In this document: positions 36,330 to 45,576 of the stretch, piece after piece
Layout: every line of letters begins with the position of its first letter
Position numbering within the stretch: position 1 is the stretch's first letter
From: Desulfobacterales bacterium
GTDB taxonomy: Bacteria; Desulfobacterota; Desulfobacteria; Desulfobacterales; JAIPEE01
Assembly (NCBI GenBank): GCA_021737275.1
Contig: JAIPEE010000030.1
Location: forward strand, 1 to 49,154
DNA: 49,154 nucleotides
Reading direction: 5' to 3'
Translations under genes and position numbers: made by a program
The notes under the pieces: generated by a model
Seen by the model: only the letters and a program-made list of their open reading frames with translations
What the model was told of the DNA's origin: nothing
Databases searched by the model: none

Positions 36330-38462
36330 TTAAATTCGCTGCTCATTCTCCCACATAGATCGAATCGGCACAGTACCATCAACCAGCTTCTCCGCCAAAA
36401 CTTTTGTTGAATCATCAGGCTCAATATCAAATTCCTGCGTCAGTATTTCAGTGAGTTTTTTCATAAGAATGGGAACGTCACTCCGATTACCTGAAAGTGT
36501 ACTGGCAATCATCAGCAATCGATATGCCGGTTCACTGTATAAATCTGTCTGAATCAGCTTTTTCCCAAACGCCAGTGCATGAAAATAGTCGCCCTGATCA
36601 AGATACAGTTTAATGGAATTGAAAAGCATGTCAAAATATTTATTTGAAAGGGCTTCTCTTTCGGCAATGACAAAGTCCGTATACGGATCATTTGTCATAA
36701 ATTTACCCTTATATAGTTCTGCAGCATTCTTAAAATGGGTAAGCGCCCGGCCGATATCACCATCTCGCAATATCTTTTTACCCATTCGTAGATTGTTTTC
36801 AAATTCGTCAACATCCAGCCAATACTTCCCTTCTGTCAAACGGATGATGGCACCATCTGATGATATAAAATCCTGCCCGATAATCTTACGAAGTTTTGAC
36901 AGGTTAACATTAAGATTATTCCTGGCTGATTTCAGATCATGCCCCTCCCATAACAGATCAAAAATAACCTCTCTGGGAATTCCCTTTTTCCGGTTAACTA
37001 TCAGCAGACTGAGCAGATTCAGCACCTTACCCTGATGATAATATTTTTCATCAGGCAGGTTTTTCCCCTCAACAAAGATTTCAAGCTGCCCAAGAGAATT
37101 GATCGCCACAGGATAAGTTTCAAATGTCTTCTCAGCAGAGTCATCAGATATTGTAAAGCGTTGAAGCGCCTCGTTCCCAAACCGGGTGGACACTTCTACC
37201 AGCAGTTCCCGGTGAACAATCTCCAGAGATTCAACTCCTTTTTCTGATACAATCCGGTTCATTTCATCAAAATATGCCTGTGCTTTCTCTTTTTCATTTT
37301 GCTGAAAATGAACCACGCCCAGAAGCGCATGGCAGGTTGCTACGGCATGAGAAAATTTGTCTTCGCTTAACTCTCCCAACAACGGATCCAGTGTATTGAA
37401 CACCGTCTCATAATCTTCAATAAAAATACTAGCCTCAGCATAATGCAGATATGTCAACGGATACTCATAGAAAAAGCCCCTGATATTTTCTTTCTGTTTA
37501 AGCTTATCGCAGTAGTATCTCACCTTATCTTTGTCCCCACTGCGGTAAGCCAGCAGTATTTGACCTACAAACAAAAAAAACTGGCAAAATGGAGACGATT
37601 TGTCCGGATAATTTTTAAGAACATTTTCAATAATCTGTTCACAGGATTTAAATTTTTTCAAACCGAGGTGGCAATAAAACAACATTTCAAGCAGGTGAAG
37701 TTGAAAAACCGAGCTATTGTCGATGATTTCCAGGCCGCGCCCAACTTCCTTTTCAGCTTTATCATATGAATGCATATAAATATGGGTTAACGCCCTTGCG
37801 TAATGAAATAAGGGCTCACACTGCCGGTTGGCTTCGCTTTTAATCAACAACCGCTCAATCTTTTCGAGTTGAACCATGGCATTCCGGAAACGTCCGCGTT
37901 CCCAGTTAAGATGCGTCAATGCTATCCTGGAAAAGATCAGTGCTGCATCATCTCCAAGTGTCAACGCAATTTCCTCTGCTTCCAGCCCGATTTCAAACGC
38001 CTCTTCCCTTTCAAGAAACTCCCACCAGCGACCGAGTTTCATCCACATTTTCAGCAGCTTTATATGATCAGAAGAAATTTCGTTTTGATAAGTTTCAACA
38101 AACAACCGGGCACTTTCAACCTGATCGAGAAGTTCCTCACCTTTATCATCATAATAAAGGTAATTCATCAGTAGAGTAATATAAGCGATAGCAGCCCTTT
38201 CAATATCACCTGGCTCAATAAATTTTGGAACAAGGTCACTTAATTTCCTGCGTGTTTCAAAAGGAAAAATAAGATGGGTGGCAACACTGTAATAAAATGT
38301 CAGCAGGATACTTTTTTCACGAATACTTTCTGGAAAGGCTTCTATCTGGTTACGTATGATATCATATGCGCCCTGTGAAACCAGTTCATCTGCTTTTTTC
38401 AGGAACTGTTTTTCAGCTGATTTATAATCCTGCTTTTTTATTGCTTCTTCAAATACCAGCAT
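36330..38462 (-). CDS. TPR / winged-helix / BTAD transcriptional regulator (BTAD4)
   Basis: A 710-residue paralogue from ATG 38462, where MLVFEEAIKKQDYKSAEKQF matches the other copies. The frame is open to 38684, but that extra 74-residue part is unlike any paralogue and would cover the SDH2 promoter. TPR-like helices run to about residue 455; the winged helix is LGQLEIFVEGKNLPDEKY with IPREVIFDLLWEGHDLKSAR, and BTAD follows (YWLDVDEFENNLRMG to FDIEPDDSTKVLAEKL). The end RSMWENEQRI is shared. It is the most divergent copy. It is divergent from SDH2; the 11-bp repeats downstream point to the isochorismatase-speB-aguB operon as target. Confidence 0.85.
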   Translation of the reverse strand: MLVFEEAIKKQDYKSAEKQFLKKADELVSQGAYDIIRNQIEAFPESIREKSILLTFYYSVATHLIFPFETRRKLSDLVPKFIEPGDIERAAIAYITLLMNYLYYDDKGEELLDQVESARLFVETYQNEISSDHIKLLKMWMKLGRWWEFLEREEAFEIGLEAEEIALTLGDDAALIFSRIALTHLNWERGRFRNAMVQLEKIERLLIKSEANRQCEPLFHYARALTHIYMHSYDKAEKEVGRGLEIIDNSSVFQLHLLEMLFYCHLGLKKFKSCEQIIENVLKNYPDKSSPFCQFFLFVGQILLAYRSGDKDKVRYYCDKLKQKENIRGFFYEYPLTYLHYAEASIFIEDYETVFNTLDPLLGELSEDKFSHAVATCHALLGVVHFQQNEKEKAQAYFDEMNRIVSEKGVESLEIVHRELLVEVSTRFGNEALQRFTISDDSAEKTFETYPVAINSLGQLEIFVEGKNLPDEKYYHQGKVLNLLSLLIVNRKKGIPREVIFDLLWEGHDLKSARNNLNVNLSKLRKIIGQDFISSDGAIIRLTEGKYWLDVDEFENNLRMGKKILRDGDIGRALTHFKNAAELYKGKFMTNDPYTDFVIAEREALSNKYFDMLFNSIKLYLDQGDYFHALAFGKKLIQTDLYSEPAYRLLMIASTLSGNRSDVPILMKKLTEILTQEFDIEPDDSTKVLAEKLVDGTVPIRSMWENEQRI

Positions 38463-38669
38463 ATAACCGTTTGATATATTTATTAATGATTTAGTTCTTA
38501 TAGTAAGATTACAGGCTTGTGATGAACTTCTCAAGAAATACTTGATACTTTTTATGAAAATTAATTTTAAATAATATCGTTTATTAATATTCTTTCCAAC
38601 CGTATTTTTCTCGCCTAATGCTTTAATCGGCTTATAATTATCAGATAAAATCGATAAATCATTTTTTGC

Positions 38670-38724
38670 TTGACAATTAAACATCGTTTATTTAAGTTTG
38701 AATTAATTAAACAATGTTTAATTA
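38670..38724 (+). promoter_or_regulatory. SDH2 promoter with two TetR-type palindromes
   Basis: TTGACA (38670-38675) is followed by the palindrome AATTAAACATCGTTTATTT (38675-38693), which fills the 17-bp spacer up to the -10-like TAAGTT. A second, nearly perfect 21-bp palindrome with core TTAAACAATGTTTAA lies at 38704-38724. The first box has the same geometry at SDH3. Confidence 0.75.
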
Positions 38725-38754
38725 TATTTGACAATATTATTTCAGGAGGAACTT

Positions 38755-39975
38755 ATGAGTAAGAAAATTTTAATTTTAGGCGTAGGTGCCCAGGGTAGCA
38801 CAATTGCAAGAATGATGGACAAGGAGCCTAATGTATCGGAGATTATCTGTGCAGACTATAATCTGGAAGCGGCAAAATATTTTGAAAAAAAATTAACCAA
38901 AGTCAGGGCAGCACAGGTTGATGGGAGCAATTTGGATAGCGTTGTCTCGCTGGCAAAAGGAGTCGATATTATTGTAAATGCATTGCCGGTTGAGTTTAAT
39001 CATATTATTTACGAAGCAGCACTGACTGTCAAGGCCGATTATCAAGATATGGCAGGCGGTTATCATATGGACGAAGAGAGATACCTTACCAGTTATATTG
39101 ATCTTCTTGAAAATGGGACGAAAAAATTTGAAGCAGCGGGCATAACAGCTATTGTTGGCTCCGGTGCAACACCCGGCCTTGCGAATATTATGGCTCGCGA
39201 AGCAGTGGATAAACTCGATACCTGTGATAAAATTGGCATCTATATTTATGATGAGGTGGTCCCCAAAAAATATCTGCCTATTTGGTGGTCGCCGGAAGTT
39301 GCCTTTTTGGATATGAGAGATGATGCCTATTGTTTTGAAAATGGAACAATTATCAGAACAAAAGCCCACAGCCGGCCGGTTATATTGAACTTAAGAGGAA
39401 TTGATACGCCGGCGAGAATGGTGGAACATACCCATGATGAACCGATTACCATGGGGTTTTATGCGGACAAGGTGTTAAAAGGCGTCAAAAATGTAGAGTT
39501 CAAATACGGTGGCCCAACTATTGATCTGAGTGAAAGATTGCTTCAACTAGGTATGCTTTCAAGTGAGCCGGTAGAAATAAATGGATGTAAAGTTGCCCCG
39601 TTTGATGTATTGTTAAAAGTAATACCACGTCCCCCTGCAACAGAAGAAGAAATTCAAGAGATTATCGATGATGGCCTCGAAAAAGAGCAGGCCGCCATGC
39701 TGATCAGGGTAGAAGGCACAAAAAACGGCAAGCCGGTCCGGATCGACAGTTATGTAAATGCACCGGGCTTGGAAGAATCATTTAAAAGAGCCAGAATCAC
39801 CCATGACTCTTATGTCATTGGTCAGAGTGCCGGTCTTGTAACCAAAATGCTGGTAAATGATGTCATTAAGCAGAAGGGGTTGTTTTCTCCGGAAGTACTG
39901 AACAAGGATGAACGAGCGTACTTTTTTAAGGAAGCTGAAAAGCTGGGGATTACTATAGATGAACTATGGGAATAA
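38755..39975 (+). CDS. Saccharopine dehydrogenase-like NAD(P)-binding protein (SDH2)
   Basis: 406 residues from ATG 38755, which follows AGGAGG at 5 nt; a TTG nine codons upstream is in frame but not supported. It opens with KILILGVGAQGSTIARMM. Later landmarks are GSGATPGLANIMAREAVDKL, PIWWSPEVAFLDMRD, VEHTHDEPITMGFYADKVL and QSAGLVTKMLVNDVIKQKG. It is nearly the same protein as SDH3 and a more distant relative of SDH1. The role is the same open question: an imine-forming or imine-splitting dehydrogenase. It is divergent from BTAD4 and followed by AH2, 233 nt on. The promoter carries two TetR-type palindromes. Confidence 0.87.
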   Translation: MSKKILILGVGAQGSTIARMMDKEPNVSEIICADYNLEAAKYFEKKLTKVRAAQVDGSNLDSVVSLAKGVDIIVNALPVEFNHIIYEAALTVKADYQDMAGGYHMDEERYLTSYIDLLENGTKKFEAAGITAIVGSGATPGLANIMAREAVDKLDTCDKIGIYIYDEVVPKKYLPIWWSPEVAFLDMRDDAYCFENGTIIRTKAHSRPVILNLRGIDTPARMVEHTHDEPITMGFYADKVLKGVKNVEFKYGGPTIDLSERLLQLGMLSSEPVEINGCKVAPFDVLLKVIPRPPATEEEIQEIIDDGLEKEQAAMLIRVEGTKNGKPVRIDSYVNAPGLEESFKRARITHDSYVIGQSAGLVTKMLVNDVIKQKGLFSPEVLNKDERAYFFKEAEKLGITIDELWE

Positions 39976-40020
39976 TCTTTCTGTTGAAATCCACAGTTTT
40001 ATCCGGAGTGGTAAAGAACA

Positions 40021-40060
40021 TTGGAGAGATCCCTTCCATCCTAAAAAAGGATCTCTCCAA
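40021..40060 (+). terminator. Inverted repeat after SDH2
   Basis: A 12-bp perfect stem (TTGGAGAGATCC, 40021-40032, with GGATCTCTCCAA, 40049-40060) encloses 16 nt. No T run follows, so it may be a partial terminator or a processing site before AH2. Confidence 0.55.
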
Positions 40061-40208
40061 CCCATAAAGATGGCTCACGATATCTTTTAGCAGGAGATTT
40101 TAATCATGGAAATATTATTCGCTCATTTTTCAATGAAGCAGTGAAGCGTTTTGATTATATGGCGACTGGTGTTCACATAATAAAAAATCAAGGTTTCACG
40201 GAGGGTCC

Positions 40209-41960
40209 ATGAAGCAGGTTCAGTTATCCGCTCCGGCGGATTTGGTACTCAAAAACGGCATTGTTTATACAGTTGATGCATTCAGGACAATCGCAAGTGC
40301 GGTTGCTGTCAAGGACAAGCGGGTCGTCCGAGTAGGAAACAGCGAGGATGTTCAGCCATTGATCGGTGATAATACACAAGTAATAGATCTGAAAGGCCAA
40401 ATGGTCTTGCCGGCATTCATTGACAGCCATATGCACCCGGCCATGTCCGGTGAGATGATCCTGTTTAATGTGGACCTGACAGATAGCTACAGTCATGAAG
40501 ATAATATAAAAAAAATAAAACTATTTGCCGATAACCATCCAGAAACGACCGCAATCCGTGGGGCCGGCTTTTCAAGATCTGACTATGATGAGATTGGCCC
40601 CAGGAAAGAGTGGCTCGATGAAATTGATTCGAAAAGGCCCATCGCCCTGCGATCTGTGGATTTACATTCACTCTGGGTCAATTCCAGAGCACTTGAAATG
40701 GCGGGTATTACAAAAGATACGTCCAATCCGGAAAACGGCGTCATCATGAAGGATCCTGATACCGGAGAACCGACGGGGCTGCTGCAAGAACCGGGAGCTA
40801 TGGCATTCGTGGATAATCTGATGCCTAAAGTGTCGAAACAACAATATAAAGATACGCTGATCAGGCTTCAGGAGTGGTTCAATTCTCTGGGCATGACCAC
40901 GAGTTTTGATGCCTGGGTTGAAATGGGCCTACCCAATTATTACGAAGCTTATCAGGAACTGGCCGAAGCGGGCCTGCTGACCGTTCGGTACCGGGGCGCC
41001 TGGTACATGGACCCGGCCGATGATTATCAGGCGCAGATAGAAAAGGGACGGGAACTTTCGAAACGTTTTAAAACTGATCACTGGCAGATTCATGCCTTCA
41101 AGTTTTTTGCGGATCAAATTATCGAAGAAGAAACCGGTCTGCTCCTCGAACCGTATTCACACAGACAAAACCATTACGGGCTGAAAGTGTGGGATGATGA
41201 AATCCTCAGACAGGCGTTTGCCCTGGTTGATAAAGCCGGATTTCAGATTCATGTCCACCAGATTGGGGACGGCGCTGCCCGATATGTGCTGGATGCATTA
41301 GGAAAAGTTCAGAAAGAAAACGGAAAAAGGGATGCCCGGCATTCATTTGCTCATATACAACTGATCCTGCCGGAAGATATCCGCAGAATGGCGATGCTTG
41401 GAGTGAACGCAATAATTGCACCATACTGGGCCGTAGCAGAAGATTACTACTGGGAACTGGATTTGCCATATCTTGGGGAAGAACGTGTTAACAGAATGTT
41501 CCCGGTTCAGAGCCTCTTTGATGCAGGATTGAATGTGGCCATTCACAGCGATTACGGAGTTACGGAACCGGACTTCATGTGGGCTTTTTACAGCGGGATC
41601 AAGCGGTGCCTGCCGAAAAGGATATTTAAAAAAATGTATGGGGACATGCCGGATTATAAAAGGATAACGGACCCGACAGTCAGGCTGTCGGATAAAAAGC
41701 AAATTGGTGTTCTGCCGTCCAAAGAGCAAATGGCCACCCTTGAAGAGATGATCGAGGCCGCAACCATCAATGGCGCAAAGGCCAATTTTCTTGAAAAAAA
41801 TCTGGGTTCAATTGAGGTCGGCAAGCTTGCGGACCTGGTGGTGCTGGACAGAAACCTTTTTGCCGTCAATGTGGAAAACATTCCGGAAGCAAAAGTGGTG
41901 ATAACTTTTTTTGAGGGGAAAATGGTATATTCCGCTGAGGGAGCCCATGCGCACCTGTAA
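40209..41960 (+). CDS. YtcJ-like metal-dependent amidohydrolase (AH2)
   Basis: 583 residues, paralogue of AH1 with long stretches in common. Metal pair H74-x-H76 in FIDSHMHPAMS; later ligands in QIHVHQIGDGAARYVLDALG, RHSFAHIQLI and VAIHSDYGVTEPD. GKLADLVVLDRNLFAVNVEN closes the composite domain. It should hydrolyse an amide or formamide; nothing fixes the substrate. ATG 40209 has GGAGGG upstream. SDH2-AH2 here parallels SDH1, AH1 and FADox1 in the left block, so the enzymes probably act on the same compound class. Confidence 0.89.
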   Translation: MKQVQLSAPADLVLKNGIVYTVDAFRTIASAVAVKDKRVVRVGNSEDVQPLIGDNTQVIDLKGQMVLPAFIDSHMHPAMSGEMILFNVDLTDSYSHEDNIKKIKLFADNHPETTAIRGAGFSRSDYDEIGPRKEWLDEIDSKRPIALRSVDLHSLWVNSRALEMAGITKDTSNPENGVIMKDPDTGEPTGLLQEPGAMAFVDNLMPKVSKQQYKDTLIRLQEWFNSLGMTTSFDAWVEMGLPNYYEAYQELAEAGLLTVRYRGAWYMDPADDYQAQIEKGRELSKRFKTDHWQIHAFKFFADQIIEEETGLLLEPYSHRQNHYGLKVWDDEILRQAFALVDKAGFQIHVHQIGDGAARYVLDALGKVQKENGKRDARHSFAHIQLILPEDIRRMAMLGVNAIIAPYWAVAEDYYWELDLPYLGEERVNRMFPVQSLFDAGLNVAIHSDYGVTEPDFMWAFYSGIKRCLPKRIFKKMYGDMPDYKRITDPTVRLSDKKQIGVLPSKEQMATLEEMIEAATINGAKANFLEKNLGSIEVGKLADLVVLDRNLFAVNVENIPEAKVVITFFEGKMVYSAEGAHAHL

Positions 41961-42150
41961 AAACTTCCTTCAACGCTACTTGAGTGCTTCGGTCCACTTC
42001 GTGTCTGCTATGTTTAAATTTCATTCCTCGAACCCACTCCTTTGTCGTAGTTCCTGTGGGCGGCCCTGTAAAAAGCCCTTTTCCGAATGATGTTTGGGGG
42101 AAATTTGAAGAAAGTGAACACAGGCTCAATAAATAGAATTTTAAAAATTA
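41961..42150. other. Degraded spacer after AH2
   Basis: One plus frame from about 42035 reads SFVVVPVGGPVKSPFPNDVW and a little more to TAG near 42137. It looks protein-like, but it has no start and I recognise no family. It may be the tail of a lost gene. Confidence 0.3.
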
Positions 42151-42318
42151 TAAGAACGTGGAAGAAATAATCAAACTGATCAGGGAAAATAATATTGATA
42201 AATAATAATTATCGGCGGTGCGCCCATTACCCAGGCGTCTGCTGATAAAATTGGTGCTGACGGCTATAGCGCAGATGCACCGGGTGCTATTGAACTTGCA
42301 CGAGGCTTTTCCCCTTAG
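42151..42318 (+). pseudogene. Frameshifted 3' remnant of a MttC-type corrinoid protein
   Basis: One frame gives YKNVEEIIKLIRENNIDK then TAA. A two-base shift later, another gives IIIGGAPITQASADKIGADG and YSADAPGAIELARG before TAG (42316-42318). The intact MttC of this window has IIGGAPVNQGWADQIGADAYAEDA in the same place, so this is the end of a corrinoid-protein gene. About three quarters of the gene, including the His motif, is missing. A second, more decayed copy is at about 48060. Confidence 0.75.
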
Positions 42319-42341
42319 CCTAAAAAGTTCACCTTCCATAT

Positions 42342-42369
42342 CAAGCCGCTCCTGAAAGGGAGCGGCTTG
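42342..42369 (+). terminator. Terminator of the lost corrinoid gene
   Basis: CAAGCCGCTCC, TGAAA, GGAGCGGCTTG with AT-rich sequence after. A related hairpin sits in the same relative position at 48196-48222. Confidence 0.85.
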
Positions 42370-42485
42370 AATATAATATTTTTAATAAAAGGGAAATTCA
42401 TATTCGCATCAAATTATCTGAAAACGAAACAAATGCATTATTCTAAACCGGTTATTATTTTCAGCAAACATGTGAGGATTTAATT

Positions 42486-43673
42486 ATGAATGATAATAAA
42501 AATAAAATGACTGTTTACTTCCACATGGACTGCCTTCTTCATGACACAGGTACCGGCTTGTTTGACGGCCCGGGCTCAAATCTGCTGACGGTCTGGGAAA
42601 ACCACCCTGAAAGCGTCGAACGATATAGTAATATGTTATCCATTCTTAAAAAAGGCCCTATTGCACCATATTTAAACTGGCAATCTGGCCGGCATGCTTC
42701 AAAAAACGAGATATTAATGTTTCACGCACCTGAATACATTCAGGCTGTTGCTAATGCTGAAAGAGATGGACTCAAATTTTTCGCACCCGCGACAAAGATT
42801 TCCAGGGGAACATCTGATGCGGCTTATGCTTCTGCAGGAACAACCTTATCAGCAGTCACTTCTTTACTGGAAAAACTAAACCATATCGCTTATGCATTGA
42901 TCCGTCCACCGGGCCATCATGCCTCAAGAAATCAGGCAGACGGCTATTGCTTTTTTAATAATGCGGCACTTGCCGCATCGCAGGCTTTGAAATTCGGGCT
43001 AAAAAGAATAGCGATTCTTGATCTGGATGTCCATCATGGAAATGGCACCCAGGAGGGTTTTTATAAGCAGAAAGAAGTTTTAACCATTTCAGTTCATATG
43101 GCCCATGGCCCATGGGGGGTCTCTCATCCACAGACAGGAAAAACAGATGAAATTGGTGCTGGAGAGGGAGAAGGCTATAACATGAATATTCCCCTGCCCT
43201 TGGGAACAGGAGATCATGGTTATTCAACAGCCTTTGATCAACTGGTTATACCTGCCCTGACCTCGTATTGCCCTGAACTCATAATTGTGCCGCTCGGCCT
43301 TGATGCGAATCAGTTCGACCCAAATGGACGCCAAACACTTTCCATGGAAGGCTTTCGTACGCTTGGTAAAAAAATTCGAAATATTTCCCGAAAGATCTCA
43401 GATGACCGCCTGCTGATCGTTCAGGAAGGAGGATATTCTGTCGGCTATACAGCCTTTTGCCTTCATGCGTTTATGGAAGGCATTCTTGAAACAGGTGCGC
43501 TTTTGGAAGATCCATGCGCTTATTTGCCTGAAAATAGTAAATGTGCCCAACAAACAATTAATGAAGCCAAATCATTTTTTGAGCCTTACTGGCAAAACTA
43601 TAAGGCGCTATCTCAGAAAGAATTTCATCAACTTATAAAAAACTATGTGTTTTCCGGAAACCGGTTTTACTAG
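42486..43673 (+). CDS. Histone deacetylase/acetylpolyamine amidohydrolase-family protein
   Basis: 395 residues of the arginase-deacetylase fold, HDAC class II type. Catalytic and zinc motifs: RPPGHHASRNQADGYCFFNN (His pair about 138-139), ILDLDVHHGNGTQEGFY (Asp and His zinc ligands) and PLGLDANQFDPNG (second Asp). Bacterial members remove acetyl from acetylpolyamines or other acetylated amines in the cytoplasm; the polyamine genes in the window favour that. ATG 42486 has GTGAGGAT upstream. The gene ends in TAG, with 20 more open codons to TGA; in an amber-decoding host a minor extended form is possible. SBP4 follows 156 nt later. Confidence 0.9.
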   Translation: MNDNKNKMTVYFHMDCLLHDTGTGLFDGPGSNLLTVWENHPESVERYSNMLSILKKGPIAPYLNWQSGRHASKNEILMFHAPEYIQAVANAERDGLKFFAPATKISRGTSDAAYASAGTTLSAVTSLLEKLNHIAYALIRPPGHHASRNQADGYCFFNNAALAASQALKFGLKRIAILDLDVHHGNGTQEGFYKQKEVLTISVHMAHGPWGVSHPQTGKTDEIGAGEGEGYNMNIPLPLGTGDHGYSTAFDQLVIPALTSYCPELIIVPLGLDANQFDPNGRQTLSMEGFRTLGKKIRNISRKISDDRLLIVQEGGYSVGYTAFCLHAFMEGILETGALLEDPCAYLPENSKCAQQTINEAKSFFEPYWQNYKALSQKEFHQLIKNYVFSGNRFY

Positions 43674-43829
43674 TACAAAATCAACTCAACAGAATTATTT
43701 AAAACCATATCAAAGGAGGCCAAACACCAGGGCTGATCGGTCTTCTGAAAATACATTGTAATTTTATTAGTTCTGTTCAGGATATAAATCGGATCTTAGA
43801 CCCAAACAATGGTGAATAAAGGAGTCGGT

Positions 43830-45488
43830 ATGAAAAAATTCAAAGAGAAATGTCGTAAAAATTCAAGTTCATGGATACTAATAACATTTTTGACTTTCAG
43901 CCTTTTTATGTTATTTTTCCAGGCAGTGTCGAATGCTAAAGCAGAAAGCGAATTGCGTGTTGGCTGGCTTGCTAGTGAAATGCTTTCAACGCCCCAGTGC
44001 AATGATGCATGGCAATATGAATCAATGGGCTGCATGTTCTGGCAGCTGATTTATGATCAACCCTGGCACTATGGCCCGCCACCTGAGTATGCATATAATC
44101 TCAGGGCAATTACCGGTTATGAAACTATCGACAACAAGAAATTCAGATTTTTTATCAGAGAAGGAATGACCTTTCATAATAATAAGCCGGTAACTGCAAA
44201 AGACTTTGCTTTCACCTACGAGTATCTTCCGGTATCTAACCCGATATGGGCCTACAACAGCTCAACCATTGTTCCAGGCTCAGCTGTTGTTATAGATGAA
44301 CATACTGTTGATTTTGAGCTGAAAGTTGTACTGTCCCCTAAATATCCACCCTTCGACTGGCTTCCAATTCTTCCGCAACACCTCTGGAAGCGTTATAAAT
44401 ACGATATGGAAAAATATGAAAACTCAAAAGCCATTGGGTCCGGTCCGTATATGCTGGACTCATTTAAGGCCGGGGAATATGTATCCTTTAAAAACTTTGA
44501 AAAATACTGGGAAAAAAAACCAAGAGTGGATAAAACTGTTTTTAAAACATACGGCACTACAGATGCTTTAGGTATGGCCTTGAAGCGTGGTGAAATTGAT
44601 ATGGTGGGTTATGGCGGTGTTGGACCGATGTCCGCAAAGCTTTTGGAAAAGGCGGATAATGTGAAACTGATTTATTCTCCTGGAATCAGCCTGCAATGGT
44701 TATCTTTTAACATGTTCCCGGAAGGTTCGTTAAAGGATCTGAACGTACGAAAAGCTATCGTCCATGCCATTGATAAGGAACGTATTGTCCAAATGGTCTA
44801 TCATGGTCAGGCTGTCCTGCATGACAGTTTTATTTATCCGGAACTTGCTAACTACAATCCCAACCTGCCTCAGTATAAATACAACACGGATATATCCAAT
44901 AGACTTTTAGATGACGGCGGATATACAGATACGGATGGTGACGGCTTCAGAAACAACCCGGAATCAGGAAAGAATCTGGATTTCAAGTTTCTGGTGCCTT
45001 CAAGTGATACGGAAGAAGTTAAAATGGCCTCCCTGATAAGGGAGCAGATGAAAAAGATCGGTATAGGAATCAAAATTAATGTTGTAGATGTAGATACCTA
45101 TTATGATTTGTTATATTGGCCGCAGAACCCCGTGTGGGACATCTCTTTTGTTTCAGAGGAACCGGGACCTTATGCATCCTGGATATGGGAATTTTCTAAA
45201 AGCTGGAATGACAAAAACAGCATTGGATGGAATTGTTCTTACTATGATAACCCGGAATTTGATAAGTTACTGGATGCGTTTAATTCAGAAGTCGATCTTG
45301 AAAAAGCAAAAATCCTTTCTCATAAGATGCAGGAAATTATCGCGCACGATCTGCCTTATTACATTATCTGCAGACCGAATGCAATTGATCCTGTAAGAAC
45401 AGATAAGCTGGAAGGCTATGTGGCATATATGGGCGGCGTATCAAGCTGGATCAATCCGTTTACCTATTTTAATGTTCATCCCAAATAA
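43830..45488 (+). CDS. Periplasmic solute-binding protein, DppA/OppA-like (SBP4)
   Basis: 552 residues from ATG 43830, which has GGAG 6 nt upstream; an earlier in-frame ATG at 43809 has none. The signal peptide has a long charged n-region (MKKFKEKCRKNSSSW), hydrophobic core LITFLTFSLFMLFF and cleavage near AKA-ESE. Family landmarks: FRFFIREGMTFHNNKPVTAK, AIGSGPYMLDSFKAGEY and VRKAIVHAIDKERIVQM; it ends WINPFTYFNVHPK. It keeps GPYASWIWEFSKSW. Unlike SBP1-3 I see no paired-arm leader in front of it and no adjacent BTAD gene. It sits between the HDAC-like and zinc-ribbon genes. Confidence 0.92.
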   Translation: MKKFKEKCRKNSSSWILITFLTFSLFMLFFQAVSNAKAESELRVGWLASEMLSTPQCNDAWQYESMGCMFWQLIYDQPWHYGPPPEYAYNLRAITGYETIDNKKFRFFIREGMTFHNNKPVTAKDFAFTYEYLPVSNPIWAYNSSTIVPGSAVVIDEHTVDFELKVVLSPKYPPFDWLPILPQHLWKRYKYDMEKYENSKAIGSGPYMLDSFKAGEYVSFKNFEKYWEKKPRVDKTVFKTYGTTDALGMALKRGEIDMVGYGGVGPMSAKLLEKADNVKLIYSPGISLQWLSFNMFPEGSLKDLNVRKAIVHAIDKERIVQMVYHGQAVLHDSFIYPELANYNPNLPQYKYNTDISNRLLDDGGYTDTDGDGFRNNPESGKNLDFKFLVPSSDTEEVKMASLIREQMKKIGIGIKINVVDVDTYYDLLYWPQNPVWDISFVSEEPGPYASWIWEFSKSWNDKNSIGWNCSYYDNPEFDKLLDAFNSEVDLEKAKILSHKMQEIIAHDLPYYIICRPNAIDPVRTDKLEGYVAYMGGVSSWINPFTYFNVHPK

Positions 45489-45576
45489 ATATTAGTTAAA
45501 CGATGGTTAGCTGGTAAAAACTGATTATTAAAAGGAAAACATTCCCTGCGCCACCCATGATGGAATTGAAAGCCCA

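Noticed and set aside
38463-38684. Longer N terminus for BTAD4 (start at 38684)
   Set aside because: It would run into the SDH2 operator and is unlike the other copies.
40525-40749. Overlapping plus-strand frame within AH2
   Set aside because: It is an out-of-frame shadow of the amidohydrolase with no start signal; many similar shadows elsewhere were left out for the same reason.
43674-43829. A fifth paired-arm leader in front of SBP4
   Set aside because: Only a 5-bp GGTCT/AGACC match was found and no ATCTGCTTC arm; too weak.
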